A DNA stretch of 64,000 nt from Dromiciops gliroides (taxonomy: Eukaryota > Chordata > Mammalia > Microbiotheria > Microbiotheriidae), in contig NC_057861.1 in the NCBI RefSeq assembly GCF_019393635.1, positions 546,750,711 to 546,814,710 of the forward strand. Reading direction: 5' to 3'. A program made the position numbers and the translations under genes. The notes below the pieces were generated by a model. That model was not told where the DNA came from. It did no database searches and was given only the letters and a program-made list of their open reading frames with translations. How positions within the stretch are numbered: the stretch's first letter is position 1; each line of letters opens with the position of its first letter. Positions 31,511-41,960 of the stretch are shown here, one piece after another.

Positions 31511-31912
31511 ACAAAGGTCTTCCCAGCTCTGAGTCCTGCTCTCTATCCTCGGTGCTACACTCCTATATAGTGTGGCAGAAACTGGACTGAGATAAGGAGT
31601 TGGAACACCTGCCTTCAGCCAGGTTCTGTGACCTTAGGAAAACTCCTTTTCTCCCCATGACTCCAGAGATAAATGCATGGGTATAATTCAGAGTACACAA
31701 CAATGGAGATAGGAAGTAGCAAAGGCTACTTCAACATCAGCATGATCAAAAGGCCAAAGACCTCTGAAGGAGCACAGTGGATGTGGTTTCTTGGATGTGA
31801 GAAGGAAGTTGTCTTTTCTTTTTATTCCGGAGGAAGAGTTGGAAGAGTCACTGGAAGGAATGAGCGGAATGTAACAGCGTTTTAGAATGTGATGACCATA
31901 AAAACATCCCCC
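31511..31912. other. no recognisable feature
   Basis: About 400 bases that look single-copy. The 70-codon ORF at 31673-31885 has no known domain. Confidence 0.45.
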
Positions 31913-32044
31913 GGGGGCAGCTAGATGGCGCAGTGGCCCTGGATTCAGGAGGACCTGAGTTCAAATCCGGCCTCAGACACTTAACACTTACTAGCTGTGT
32001 GACCCTGGGCAAGTCACTTAACCCCAATTGCCCCGCAAAAAAAC
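31913..32044 (+). mobile_element. WSINE1-like SINE, class B, head-deleted
   Basis: The GATAGAGCACCGG segment after CAGTGG is missing, removing the spacing between A and B boxes. TSD AAAAACATCCCCCG at both sides. Confidence 0.9.
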
Positions 32045-32467
32045 AAAAACATCCCCCGAGGTTTCTGTATCATGATGCCACATGACTTGGGAATCTTTCA
32101 GGTGAAGGTTTTTGTTCATCGAAAAAAATTGTTTTAAAAGAGCATTCTTTAATTAGAAGTGTCAAGAGAACTAAATAGCATCTGTCTTGAGGCTAAGATC
32201 CAGCTGACTATATTCCAAAATTTCACCCCAACAAATTTGGCTTCAGAAATGTAAGAGCTGACCTTCATCTTTTTGACACAGCTGCTGGATTGCTATTAAA
32301 TCACTTAGTTAGAAAGTATCTGCATATCCATAGGCTTTGACCCAGAGATTTTATTACTAAGCAAATAATTGTGGGATATCATTGATAAGAAGAGAGTTCT
32401 CGTAAAAAACCAAAATATTTGCATCATAGGGTAGTATATAGCAAAATGATAGCATAAAAATGGATGT

Positions 32468-32990
32468 GGGGCACTGTAACGATTGGAATGACGCCACCTG
32501 CTGGAGACTTACTGTAGAAGAGTTCTGCCCATGAAGCAAAGGTCTTTGAGGGCAAGACCAGGAGTCTTTTCTTTGGCGTCAGGAAGTGACGCGGGCTAGT
32601 GGGAGGAGGAAGGAAGAGACTGGCGCTCAGCCTCACTCTCTTTCCTTTGGACTCTGGTGGAGAGCGGAGCTAGAAATGTGCTCTCCCTTTAATAGATAGG
32701 AATCTAGGCCTTTCTCTCTCTCTTTACCAAATTCTTGTTTTCCTTAATAAATGCTTAAAAGCCTAACTCTTGCTAAAGTTTATAATTTATTGGCGACCAC
32801 TCATTAGATATTTTAGACAGTTTAGCTAGAATTTTAGCCCTTAACAGCACCTAGGTAACTCAGTGGATAGAGCTCCAGCCCTGGAGTCAGTTAAAATCTG
32901 ACCTTAGACACTTAATAGTGGTATGACCCTGGCCAAGTCACTTAACCCCATTTGCTTCCAAAGGAAAAAAAAAGCAAAAAAAAAAAAATG
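32468..32990 (+). mobile_element. WSINE1-like SINE split by a solo LTR
   Basis: Seven head bases (GGGGCAC) lie left of the LTR; the rest (CTAGGTAACTCAGTGGATAG to CCCCATTTGC) lies right. The SINE's own TSD in the L1 is about AAAAATGGA on each side. Diverged. Confidence 0.82.
32475..32846 (+). mobile_element. solo LTR, endogenous retrovirus (family 3)
   Basis: 372-base unit beginning TGTAACGATTGG and ending CCCTTAACA, with a perfect 4-base TSD GCAC (32471-32474, 32847-32850). AATAAA at 32746-32751, followed after about 30 bases by TTTATTGGCGACC, consistent with an R/U5 boundary region. CpG content is higher than in its surroundings. No internal region, so a product of LTR-LTR recombination (inferred). 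Confidence 0.88.
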
Positions 32991-33189
32991 GAAACAAAGT
33001 AGAAGCCCATTGATTGGAGAATGGCTAAACAAATCACGGGACATGAAAATAACGAGATATTGCTATAATATATGACAAAATATGTGACAAAATAATAAAC
33101 GACAAATACATTGAATATAGAGAGAAGCATGGGAAGATCTACATAAACAGCCTATACAATGACTACAATATAAATGAAAGAACAACCAC

Positions 33190-33780
33190 AAAATAAGCAA
33201 AAGTAAATGTGGGACCACATGAAAAAATTCTCCAAATAACTAATAATAAGAGAAAAGCTAATCAAAACAACCTGCAGGCTTCACCTCATGCTCTGCAAAT
33301 TAGCAAGGATAACAAAAAATGGCAACAGTTAATGTTGGAGGGGTTGTAGAAGAATAAGCACCCTAATACATTGTTGGTGGAGCTATATGACCATTTTGGA
33401 AATTACTTTGGAATTATGTAAAGTAACAAAAATGTCCGTACCTTTGAAATAGACAATCCCATTATTGAGCTAATACCCCAAGAAAGGCATTGATTTTTAA
33501 AAAAAGTCCCCATACACTCCAAAATATTTATAGCAGCACTTTTTATAGTAGCAAAGAATTGAAAAAAAAAAAAGGAAATGCCCAGTAACTGGGGAATGGC
33601 TAAACAAATTTTTGTACATGAATGTAATGGAATACTACTTTGCTGTGAGAAATTATATGTGTGATGAATACAATAAAGCATGAAAAGAGCTATATGAACT
33701 GATGCAGAGCAAAGTAAACAGAAGAAAACAATATACACAGCAACTACAATAATTTAAATAGAAGGAATAACACATTAAAA
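33190..33780 (+). mobile_element. L1 3'-end fragment (older subtype)
   Basis: AGAGAAAAGCTAATCAAAAC, GTTGGTGGAGCTATATGACC, TCCAAAATATTTATAGCAGC, AACTGGGGAATGGCTAAAC and TATGAACTGATGCAGAGC in ORF2-to-3'UTR order. Confidence 0.8.
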
Positions 33781-33784
33781 GTAA

Positions 33785-34800
33785 ATGAAACATTCCCCAA
33801 TTAAGAAATAGTCAAAGGATATGAACAGGCAGTTTTCAGATGAAGAAATCAAACATATATATTGCCATATGAAAAAATGCTCTAAATCACTATTGATTAG
33901 AGAAATGCAAATTAAAACAACTCTGAGGTACCACCTGACACTATCAGATTGGCTAATATGACAAAAAGGAAAATAATAAATGTTGGAGAAGCTGTGGAAA
34001 AAATGGAACACTAATTCATTGTTAGTGGAGCTGTGAACTGATCCAACCATTCTGGAGAGCAATTTGGAACTATGCCCAAAGGGCTATGGGACTACTGTAC
34101 ATACCCTTTGACCCAGCAATACCACTATTAGGTCTTTTTCCCAAAGAGATCATTAAAAAAAGGAAAAGGACCCACATGTATAAAAATATTTATAGCTGCT
34201 CTTTTTGTGGTAGCAAGGAACTGGAAATTGAAGGGAAGCCCATCAATTGGAGAATGGCTGAACAAGTTGTGGTATATGAATGTAACGGAACACTACTGTG
34301 TTATAAGAAATGATGAGCAGGAGCATTTCAGAGAAACCTGGAAGGTCTTATATGAACTGATGCCGAGTGAGATGATAGAACCTGGAGAACATTGTACACA
34401 GTATCGACAACATGGTGTTTTGATCAACTGTGATAGAGTTGACTCTTCTCAGCAATACAATGGTTCAAGAGAGTTCCAAAGGACTCATGATGGAAAATGC
34501 TCTCCAAATCCAGAAAAAAGAACTGTGGAATCTAGTTGCAGATTGAACTATACTATTTCTACTTTCTTGGTTTTCCTTTTTTGAGGTTTTTCCCTTTTGT
34601 TCTGATTCTTCTTCCACAGCATGACTAATGCAGAAATATGTTTAATATGATTGTACATATATAATCTATATCAGATTGCTTGCTGTCTTGGGGAGGGGGG
34701 AGGGAGACAAATTTGGAACTAGAAATCTTATAAAAGATGTTGATAACTATCTCTACATGGAACTAGAAAATAAAATATTTTTATGATTTAAAAAATAATA
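33785..34800 (+). mobile_element. L1 3'-end (younger subtype)
   Basis: The ORF2 C-terminus is partly readable: 34086-34200 gives LYIPFDPAIPLLGLFPKE, 34207-34380 gives INWRMAEQ/SIGEWLNKLWYMNVTEHY and VIRNDEQ in neighbouring frames. Frameshifts kill it. The 3'UTR has GAGGTTTTTCCCTTTTGTTC, TTGCTTGCTGTCTTGGGG and ends AATAAAATATTTTTATGAT. Confidence 0.88.
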
Positions 34801-35255
34801 ATCAACCTCATGGGTTTTTTGTAAGGAAATCTCTCTTTAAAGAAAACAAATGTTGAAAACTATCTTTATATGTAACTGGAAATAACAAAATATGAAATTA
34901 TAAAAAAAATTTTAAATAAATTCTACTCCCCCAAAATGAGCACACAATACAACAAATAAACCATAAAATGATTTAAAAAAGTAAACAAAACAAAATTATA
35001 AAGACTAAGTGGAAATCAAATTAATGATATGAGAAAATATCCCCAACCTATCCCTTCAGGGAAATGTGGGGTCCACAGGTTTTACACATTGCATGGACTT
35101 TTTCAATGTATCAGTCAGTTGTGCTGACTTTTTTTTCTCTTTTTCTTCTCCATCTGGGATAGCTCTATGCAAGGGAGAGGGGTAAAGATATATGAGATTC
35201 TATGGTGATGTAAGAAGTGGGAAATATCAATAAAAACTAATTTTTTTTTAAAAAG
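34801..35255 (+). mobile_element. L1 3'UTR fragments
   Basis: 34840-34920 repeats the L1 terminus (AACAAATGTTGAAAACTATC). 35020-35250 is the older 3'UTR (GAGAAAATATCCCCAACC, CCACAGGTTTTACACATTG, GGGATAGCTCTATGC). Confidence 0.7.
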
Positions 35256-35266
35256 TGAATATTGTA

Positions 35267-35414
35267 GGGGCAGATAGGTGGCATAGTGGATAGAGCACTG
35301 GCCCTGGATTTAGAAGGACCTGAGTTCAAATTCTACCTCAGACACTTGATACTTACTAGCTGTGTGACTCTGAGCAAGTCACTTAACCCTCATTGCCCCA
35401 CAAAAACAACAACA
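35267..35414 (+). mobile_element. WSINE1-like SINE, class A
   Basis: TSD AGTGAATATTG at about 35254 and 35416. GGCAGATAGGTGGCATAG head variant. Confidence 0.92.
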
Positions 35415-35415
35415 A

Positions 35416-35935
35416 CAGTGAATATTGCAGATTACAAAGAACAAAACAAGCTCAGCCCCAAAGAAAAGATATGAGAAGATTCCCCCCCCCCCAACCCACT
35501 TCTTTGCAGAAGTGGGAAGTCCGTAGATATGGAATACAAAATAGGCTTTGACTTTTTGGATGTACTGATAGGTTTTCCTGATTTTTCTCCTCTCCCTCCC
35601 TCTCTTTCTGTCTCTGTCTCTCTCTGTCTCTCTGTCTCATCTTTTGTCTTTCTCTGTCTCTGTCTCTATAATATTCTATGTTTTTGTTTGTTTGTTTTAG
35701 CGAGGCAATTGGGTTTAAGTGACTTGCCCAGGGTCACACAGCTAGTAAGTGTTAAGTGTCTGAGGCCGGATTTGAACTCAGGTACTCCTGACTCCAGGGC
35801 CGGTGCTCTATCCACTGCGCCACCTAGCTGCCCCTATTCTATGTTATCTTAAATGATTTTCTGAGGGAAGAACAAGGGGAGGCATGTTGGGAGAAATTTG
35901 ATGCAAAAAAAAAAAAGATACAAATGTTTTAAAAA
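35416..35935 (+). mobile_element. L1 3'UTR (older subtype) interrupted by a SINE
   Basis: GAAAAGATATGAGAAGATTC, TTTGCAGAAGTGGGAAGTCC, a (CT)-rich tract at 35580-35665, then after the SINE GGGAGAAATTTGATGC and an A-rich end. Confidence 0.65.
35685..35833 (-). mobile_element. WSINE1-like SINE, class B
   Basis: TSD TATTCTATGTT at about 35671 and 35834. GCGAGGCAATTGGG tail. Confidence 0.92.
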
Positions 35936-36248
35936 ATAAGGCATTGGCTTTTAATTGTTAAGGAAGACTGATAAGCTGAAGAATCCCCCCAAAGTCATCA
36001 AAATAGGTCAGGTCATGTAGCAATTGGCATGGACCTAAAGTACAATAGGAGCTATAGGAATGGAGAGAAAAGATTTTGTGGGTACCTTCACATCTCTGCC
36101 AGATTGATCTCCCTCATGCACAGATCTGATCATGTTGAACTTTGGGGACTTCTTATTTGCTCTGATTTTGAAAGTTATTGGTTGCAAAATATCACTAAAG
36201 CGCAAATATTTGCATTAGGACCAGTTCTTGTCTGGCTGTAGAGGTTTA
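35936..36248. other. no recognisable feature
   Basis: Unassigned. The 70-codon ORF at 36029-36241 has no known domain or conserved context. Confidence 0.45.
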
Positions 36249-36249
36249 G

Positions 36250-36890
36250 GAGGTGCTGAATTAAATACAAAGCAGATAACTTTTATCAATACAATCACCA
36301 ATCATTTTTCCACAAGCCCATGATGAAACATGCTGTATCACCTCTTGGCAGAAAGGTGAGGAATGATAGAGGCAAAATGAGACATACATTTTAGAATATT
36401 TTATTTTTTCCCAGTTACATGTAAAAACAATTTTTAACATTCTTTTTTAAAAAATTTGAGTTCCTAATTCCCTCCTCCCCGAGACAGTAAGCAATTTGAT
36501 ATTGGTTATACATGGGCAATTATGTAAAACATATTTTCATATTAGTCATGTTGTAAAAGGAAACACAGACCAAGAGAAAACCCACTCGAAAAAGTGAAAA
36601 ATAGTATGCTTTGTTCTGTATTCAGATTCCATCTCTGGAAGTGGATAGCATTTTTCATAATGAGTCCTTTGGAATTGTTTTGGATCATTGTACTGATCAG
36701 AATTTGTTTTGCTTGATTTGCTTATTTGTTACAAGGAAGGGCTTTTTTAATAAGAAAGTGTTGTAATTGGGAGAAAGAAATAGTGCTAACAAGATAAAAT
36801 TAAGTAAAAGAAAGGAGAATCAATGAAATATTTTTAAAATGCAAAACAAGGGTATAAGGAAATTCATAAGAGTAGTATTGGTACTACCAT
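36250..36890 (+). mobile_element. unnamed LINE-like 3'UTR repeat split by antisense L1
   Basis: 36280-36394 (AATCATTTTTCCACAAGCCC, CACCTCTTGGCAGAAAGGTG, GCAAAATGAGACATACATTT) continues at about 36704 (ATTTGTTTTGCTTGATTTGC, TTATTTGTTACAAGGAAGGG). A related fragment interrupts the MIR at 37845-37985. Confidence 0.5.
36396..36703 (-). mobile_element. L1 3'UTR, antisense
   Basis: CCCAGTTACATGTAAAAACA, TTTGAGTTCCTAATTCCCTC, GTTATACATGGGCAATTATG, AGTCATGTTGTAAAAGG and TTTTGGATCATTGTACTGAT: same layout as 15545-16150. Confidence 0.82.
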
Positions 36891-36919
36891 GTTAAATTTG
36901 ATACATATACTTTACATTA

Positions 36920-37073
36920 ATTTTTTTGTTTGTTTTTTGGTTGGGCAATGAGGGTTAAGTGACTTGCCCAAGATCACATAGCTACTAAGTGTCAAGTGTC
37001 TGAGGCCAGATTTGAACTCAGGTCCTCCTGACTCCAGGGCCCGTGCTCTATCCACTGTGCCACCTAGCTGCCC
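36920..37073 (-). mobile_element. WSINE1-like SINE, class A (inner of a pair)
   Basis: Inserted into the T-run (antisense A tail) of the following SINE: ATTAATTTTTT on the left, CTAATTTTTT on the right. Confidence 0.9.
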
Positions 37074-37225
37074 CCTAATTTTTTTTTTTTGCAGGGCAAT
37101 AAGGGTTAAATGACTTGCCCAGGGTCACACAGCTAGTAAGTGTCAAGTGTCTGAGGCTAGATTTGAACTCGAGTCCTCCTGAATCCAGGGCTGGTGTTTT
37201 ATCCACTGTGCCACCTAGCTGCCCT
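37074..37225 (-). mobile_element. WSINE1-like SINE, class A (outer of a pair)
   Basis: Its TSD ATACATATACTTTA is at 36901-36914, left of the inner SINE, and at 37226-37239. So this copy came first. Confidence 0.9.
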
Positions 37226-37341
37226 CAATACATATACTTTAGAAAAAAACAACAACAAGAAGCTGTAAACAATAGAGATTCGTGGTTTCATATACAATTT
37301 TCTTTATTAAGTTCTTTGTCTATGGAAATGGTCATGTTTAT

Positions 37342-37492
37342 TTGTTTTTTTTTTTTAGTGAGGCAATTGGGGTTAAGTGACTTGCCCAAGGTCACACAGC
37401 TAGTAAGTGTTAAGTATCTGAGGCCGGATTTGAACTCAGGTCCTCCTGACTCCAGGGCCAGTGCTCTATCCACTGTGCCACCTAGCTGCCCC
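37342..37492 (-). mobile_element. WSINE1-like SINE, class B
   Basis: TSD AATGGTCATGTTTATT versus AATGGTCATATTTATT. Confidence 0.92.
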
Positions 37493-37524
37493 AATGGTCA
37501 TATTTATTAATATTTTTCAGGTTT

Positions 37525-37700
37525 GGGGCAGCTAGGTGGTTTGGGGCAGGTAGGTGGCACAGTACTGACCCTGGATTCAGGAGGACCTAAGTTCAAATCC
37601 AGCCTCAGACTTGACACTTACTAGCTGTGTGACCCTAGGCAAGTCACTTAACCCTCACTGCCCTGCAAAAACAAAAAACAAAAACAAAATAACAACAACA
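37525..37700 (+). mobile_element. WSINE1-like SINE, class A, with duplicated head
   Basis: GGGGCAGCTAGGTGGTTT is followed by a second head GGGGCAGGTAGGTGGCACAG. GGATAAAGC is missing after CAGT. TSD about TCAGGTT at both ends. Confidence 0.85.
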
Positions 37701-37774
37701 ATTTGTCAGGTTCGTAAGAAGAAAAAAATATTTTAAGAACATATGAGTTTTAACTTTAATGCAGATTACATCTC

Positions 37775-38065
37775 TTTCAATGAATACACGGATTTAAAGC
37801 CTGATTCTTGTGCTTACTATCTGTGTGACCTTGGGCAAGTCATTCTGATCAATTCAATGAGGAATTATGATTTCAAAACACTGATGATGAAGCATCTTTA
37901 TGACCTCTTGGCATGGTGGTGGACAACTTGGTGCAAAATGAGACATATGACTTCAAAAAATAATGTGTGAATTTGTTTTCCCTTGGAATAAACTTCTTCA
38001 TCTGTAAAGTGAGGGCATTGGATTAGATGACCACTGAGGTCCCTTTCACTTTCAGGTCTATGATC
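37775..38065 (+). mobile_element. MIR split by a LINE-like fragment
   Basis: Left TGTGTGACCTTGGGCAAGTC. Right TTCATCTGTAAAGTGAGGGC and GATGACCACTGAGGTCCCTT. Between them (37845-37985) is sequence related to 36280-36394 (GATGAAGCATC, ACCTCTTGGCATGG, AAAATGAGACATA). Confidence 0.7.
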
Positions 38066-38079
38066 CCCTGATCAAATCA

Positions 38080-38345
38080 TTATAGCTGCCATTTATATAG
38101 CACCCACTACATGCCAGGCACTGCACTGTTTAACAAACATTATTTCATTTGATCTTCATAACAATCCTGGGAAGTAGGTGTTATTGTTATCCCCATTTTT
38201 TAGTTGAGGAAACTGTAGTAAGCAGGGTTAAGTGACTTGCCCAGGGCCACACAGCTAGTAAGTGTCTGAGTCCACATTTGAACTCAGGATGAGTTTTCCT
38301 GACTCCAGGCCCAACACTCTACACACTATGGTGCCACCTAGCGGC
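38080..38345 (-). mobile_element. MIR-type CORE-SINE, antisense
   Basis: CACTACATGCCAGGCACTGC, TGATCTTCATAACAATCCTG, CAGGGCCACACAGCTAGTAA and the head GTGCCACCTAGCGGC. Nearly full length. Confidence 0.88.
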
Positions 38346-38399
38346 TCTATAAAGACCAAACACTCTAATAAATGCTTGCTGCTATGTTCCCAGAAATGG

Positions 38400-38545
38400 A
38401 AGGAAGTCGCCATGACTCATTGAATAGAGGGTAAGTCTTGGAGTGAGGAAGACTTGGATTCAAATCTTGCCTCTGACAAATACTTGCTATGTGCTAGTCA
38501 CTTAACTCTCAATGCCCCAGATAAATCTCTGAGTCTGTAAGCCCC
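38400..38545 (+). mobile_element. CORE-SINE fragment, sense
   Basis: GAATAGAGGGTAAGTCTTGG, TTGGATTCAAATCTTGCCTC, CTATGTGCTAGTCACTTAAC. Confidence 0.7.
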
Positions 38546-38693
38546 GTTATCAAACTCAAATATAAATGGGAACACTAAACCATACGTAAGGATTGCTATG
38601 GACAGTAGATTGACTTAGAAAATCACACGTTAACATTATCTATGTTTTATTGTATGTTTATTTATTTTGTTCAATGTTTTCCAATTACATTTT

Positions 38694-38853
38694 CCTCTTT
38701 TTTCTTTCTTTCTTTCTTTCTTTTTTGGTGAGGCAATTGGGGTATGCCTAGGGTCACACAGCTAGTAAGTGTTAAGTGTCTGAGGCTGGATTTGAACTCA
38801 GGTCCTCCTGACTCCAGGGCCAGTGCTCTATCCACTGCACCACCTAGCTGCCC
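38694..38853 (-). mobile_element. WSINE1-like SINE, class B, with TTTC tail
   Basis: Antisense tail expanded to (TTTC)n. TAAGTGACTTG lost from the CORE. Perfect TSD TCCAATTACATTTT. Confidence 0.9.
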
Positions 38854-38961
38854 CTCCAATTACATTTTAATATGATCATGCCCCACCCAGGAGGCTCTAT
38901 GTTGATGGCTGCTGACTAACCAGGGTAGTAGGTACTGAAGGCTGGGGTGGCCGTTGTAACT

Positions 38962-39116
38962 TCTTTTTTTTTTTTTTTTTTGGTTAGGCAATTGGGGTTA
39001 AGTGACTTGCCTAGGGTCACACAGCTAGTAAGTGTTAAGTGTCTGAGGCTGGATTTGAATTCAGGTCCTCCTGAATCGAGGGCCGGTGCTTTATCCACTG
39101 CACCACCTAGCTGCCC
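38962..39116 (-). mobile_element. WSINE1-like SINE, class B
   Basis: TSD TTGTAACTTCTT on both sides. T18 antisense tail. Confidence 0.92.
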
Positions 39117-39129
39117 CTTTGTAACTTCT

Positions 39130-39585
39130 TAAAATAAGACAACAATGAAGTTTGCTGCACTGATTGACTCTTCCTTTCACTTGAACACTTAGAGGCCAGT
39201 GTGGGGCTTTTATCTGGCTCGATTTCAATATTGTTGTGTCTCAGGGAATAGGGAGGCCAGAGGAGAGGGGAGAGAGACAGGGGAGAAGCTGGTCACTGGA
39301 GCAGTCAGAACACACACAACATTTAGTGTTATATGGGTGCAATTACAATAGTAACACCAAAGATCACTGATCACAGATCATCGTAATAGATATAATAATA
39401 ATGAAAAGGTTTGAAATATTGCAAGAATTACCAAAATGTGACACAGATACAATATGAACACATTGTTCGAGGCAGGGTTGCCCCAAATCTTCAATTATAA
39501 ACAATTCAATCTCTTCAAAGCAATAAAATGAATTATGCCAGAATATACAAAAGAAAATGCAAGGTATTTGGGGAGGAACTCCAAA
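39130..39585. other. no recognisable feature
   Basis: Unassigned. Includes GAGAGGGGAGAGAGACAGGG near 39260. The minus-strand ORF at 39364-39810 (148 codons) extends into antisense L2 and shows no clear conserved domain. Confidence 0.45.
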
Positions 39586-39589
39586 AGGG

Positions 39590-39850
39590 GAAAGAACTAG
39601 AAAAGAATTTAGGAAGGTGGTGGTGCCTGAGTTGATCTTTGAAAGAAATAGGAATTTTAAGAGGGAGAAAGAATCAGTAACTGGAGGAATTAGGGAGAAC
39701 TTCAAAAAGGAGGCAACATCTCTGCTGAACTTTTGAAGGAAGATGAGGATTTTGAATGTGGAGATGAAGAAGGAGTGCATCCCAAGCATGAGAGCAGCTT
39801 GCAAGTGCACACATGTAGAAGGTGAAGTAATCTCTGAGGTTTTTTAAAGC
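39590..39850 (-). mobile_element. L2 LINE fragment, antisense
   Basis: GGTGGTGCCTGAGTTGATCT, TTTGAAAGAAATAGG, GGAGTGCATCCCAAGCATGA and GAGAGCAGCTTGCAAG are antisense L2 (3' part of the coding region). Confidence 0.55.
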
Positions 39851-40135
39851 TCTAAATACTGTAATACTATGTTTCTTCCATGTCTGGGTTTTCCTCTCTC
39901 CTCCTCTCCCCTCCCTCTACCCAAGTATGGAAAGTGGCCTGGCTTAGTAGCACAATCTGTGGTCACAGAACATAGAGAACCTGACCTCCTTCCCAGAGTG
40001 CTGTATCTGAACTAATTTTCATTAAACAAAAGGACAATGGTTTTGTTGTTGTTGTTGTTTTACAATGACACATAACTAATGAGCTAGTAGAAAATTACCC
40101 TAAGGGTACATTTTGTTTTGTTCTTGCTACAGTTT
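39851..40135. other. no recognisable feature
   Basis: Unassigned; (GTT)n tract at 40042-40060. Confidence 0.5.
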
Positions 40136-40139
40136 TTTC

Positions 40140-40355
40140 TTTGCTTAATTCCATCACCTTTTCACTGCAGAATAAATTAACAAAAGAACCTGGGAGGGCT
40201 TCACATACAACACTAATAGCTTTTTCCTCATCACAGCCTCATGAAGTAGATAACTTAGAGTAGATAGTGTACATATTATCATTATCCCATTTTCCAGATG
40301 GGAAAACAGACCCAGAGAAAGGAAGTGATGACTTTTCAAGGTCAAGTTTCTTCCT
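40140..40355 (-). mobile_element. MIR fragment, antisense
   Basis: CCTCATCACAGCCTCATGAA, CATTATCCCATTTTCCAGAT, GGGAAAACAGACCCAGAG. Confidence 0.6.
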
Positions 40356-40560
40356 TTAAATGACAGTCATCCCTTGAAACCAACCAGATAACCATATCAA
40401 CTACTTCATCACCATCAAACAGGAGTTATTTTTCATTAGCTAATAGAGGCAAGAGAGTCATCAAATTGGCATTCTACACCAAATACCAATTATCCCAGCT
40501 TTCTTCTTTTTCCTCCCACCCATCCTCATCAGAGACAACACAAGGAGTCTTTCTTCCCTG
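40356..40560. other. no recognisable feature
   Basis: Unassigned. Confidence 0.5.
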
Positions 40561-40562
40561 TT

Positions 40563-41000
40563 TAGAGGCAGCTGGGTGGTTCAGTGGATTGAGTGCTGGA
40601 CCAAAAATCAAGAAGAACTGAGTTTAAATCTAGCCTCAGGGGAAGGCAGTGGATAAAGCCCCGGCTCTGGATTCAGGAGGACCTGAATTCAAATCCAGCC
40701 TCAGACACTTGACACTTACTAGCTCTTGTGACCCTGGGCAAGTCACTTAACCCTCATTGCCCTGAAAAAAAAAAAGAATTAAATCTAGCCTCAGATTGCA
40801 AAGTGTATGACTGAGCAAGTTACTTAACCTCTGTGTGCTTGCAAAATGACGGTGATCATAGCACCTGTCTATTAATATTTATAATATTAATTTAATAAAT
40901 TATATATTAAATATAATATATTTAATGATACCGATAATTAATATTTGTAAAGCACTTAGCACAGTGCTTGGCAGTAGGTGCTTAATAAATGTTTATTTCC
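40563..41000 (+). mobile_element. CORE-SINE split by a SINE
   Basis: Head GAGGCAGCTGGGTGGTTCAG, resumes at about 40780 (TGACTGAGCAAGTTACTTAA) and ends TTGGCAGTAGGTGCTTAATA. An AT-rich expansion sits at 40870-40930. Confidence 0.82.
40640..40778 (+). mobile_element. WSINE1-like SINE, class A, 5'-truncated
   Basis: Lacks the first bases (begins GGAAGGCAGTGGATAAAG). TSD TTAAATCTAGCCTCAG on both sides within the CORE-SINE. Confidence 0.88.
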
Positions 41001-41385
41001 TTCCTCAGACTTCCATTCCTGGAAAGCATTTACAGAGAAACAACTCCCCATTAGCTAGGACAGAACATTACTTAGGTGATGAATCTTATTCAGTCCGCAA
41101 GCACTGTAGTCCTGGAAGATGTAAAAAGTAGGTGCCTAATTTGGTTTTCAAGTGAGACAGACAGGAGACACCCTGGGCAGTGGATTAAAAAGGAAAGGGA
41201 AAAAAAAATACAAAACTACAACAGAAAAAGAAACTCCTGCTACTTCCGTGGTAGGAAACTTGTGAAAGTACAAGTATTCACTAACTAAGCACATCTTCAA
41301 AATAAACTTTTTGACACATTAACAAAATGTTGCCACCTTTGTAATGCAGAAACCTCGAGGCAGATTTGAGATATAATAGCGAAGG
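41001..41385. other. no recognisable feature
   Basis: Unassigned sequence upstream of the CpG-enriched block. Confidence 0.5.
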
Positions 41386-41960
41386 TAATGAGCATTTTAG
41401 TCTCCGGAACGTGGCGGGGAGTGAGGGGGATGGGGGCGGGGGGGGGGGGGGGAATTACCTTACTGAAAGTTCTTGCTCCAAGCACGGCTTTTTATTGTCG
41501 CTCCACAGTATTCCAAGGTGCCAAGGTTCACCTGCTTGCCCAAGTCCCTTAGCCTCCTTCCAGCCCCGGTTGGGTGGCTCAGACCCTGACAGTCCCCGGG
41601 CATTGGGAGTTCTCGGCAGACTGTATTCTACACTCAGTTCCGCCTGGAGGAGTGCCCACTTCAGTGCTCCAGGTCCCCCCGGTAGAATCCCCAGCGGGCT
41701 AAGAAAGAGGAGGGGTAGAGGGTGGCGCTAAAGCGGGCGGAGGTGGTGGCTCAGAAGAGGAGGGACTGGAAACTACGTCGGGGACCAAGTGGTCCCAGAG
41801 GTGAGTGGGAGATGCTCCAGGGAGGTCGTGCCACTCCCCGCTTTCCACCCCAGACACAGGGGCTCCCGGGGAGAAGATTGTGCTAGGGCTGTGGGGGCAG
41901 AAGACGTGTCAGGGGCCTCACTGGTGCTAAGGCAATCTTCTGGAGTTTAGGATAAGCGAA
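41386..41960 (+). promoter_or_regulatory. CpG-enriched block, candidate promoter and first exon
   Basis: By eye it holds roughly 25 CpG dinucleotides in about 570 bases, far above the rest of this window, with CGGGGGG, GGTGGCGCTAAAGCGGGCGG and TACGTCGG. A strong 5' splice site, CCAGAG/GTGAGT with GT at 41801, follows. No TATA box or Kozak-started known protein is visible; the 121-codon ORF at 41366-41731 has no recognisable domain. Interpretation as a CpG-island promoter with a non-coding first exon is inference. A stray GC-rich patch is the alternative. Confidence 0.45.
41781..41796. repeat. small perfect hairpin
   Basis: GGGACC AAGT GGTCCC: 6-bp arms, 4-base loop, five bases before the candidate splice donor. 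Confidence 0.7.

Larger units (their letters stand above)
32310..33190 (+). mobile_element. L1 3'-end, host of a SINE with an LTR inside
   Basis: Left: CTTTGACCCAGAGATTTTAT, AACCAAAATATTTGCATC. Right, from about 32986: GGAAACAAAGTAGAAGCCCA and GATTGGAGAATGGCTAAAC. These join in the order of other copies (compare 9510-9660). Confidence 0.75.

Noticed and set aside
34086..34584. Two overlapping ORFs with conserved W/Y-rich motifs
   Set aside because: They are the frameshifted C-terminus of L1 ORF2; the same motif recurs at 48962-49342.
39364..39810. 148-codon minus-strand ORF
   Set aside because: Overlaps antisense L2 and shows no coherent domain; no start or splice context.
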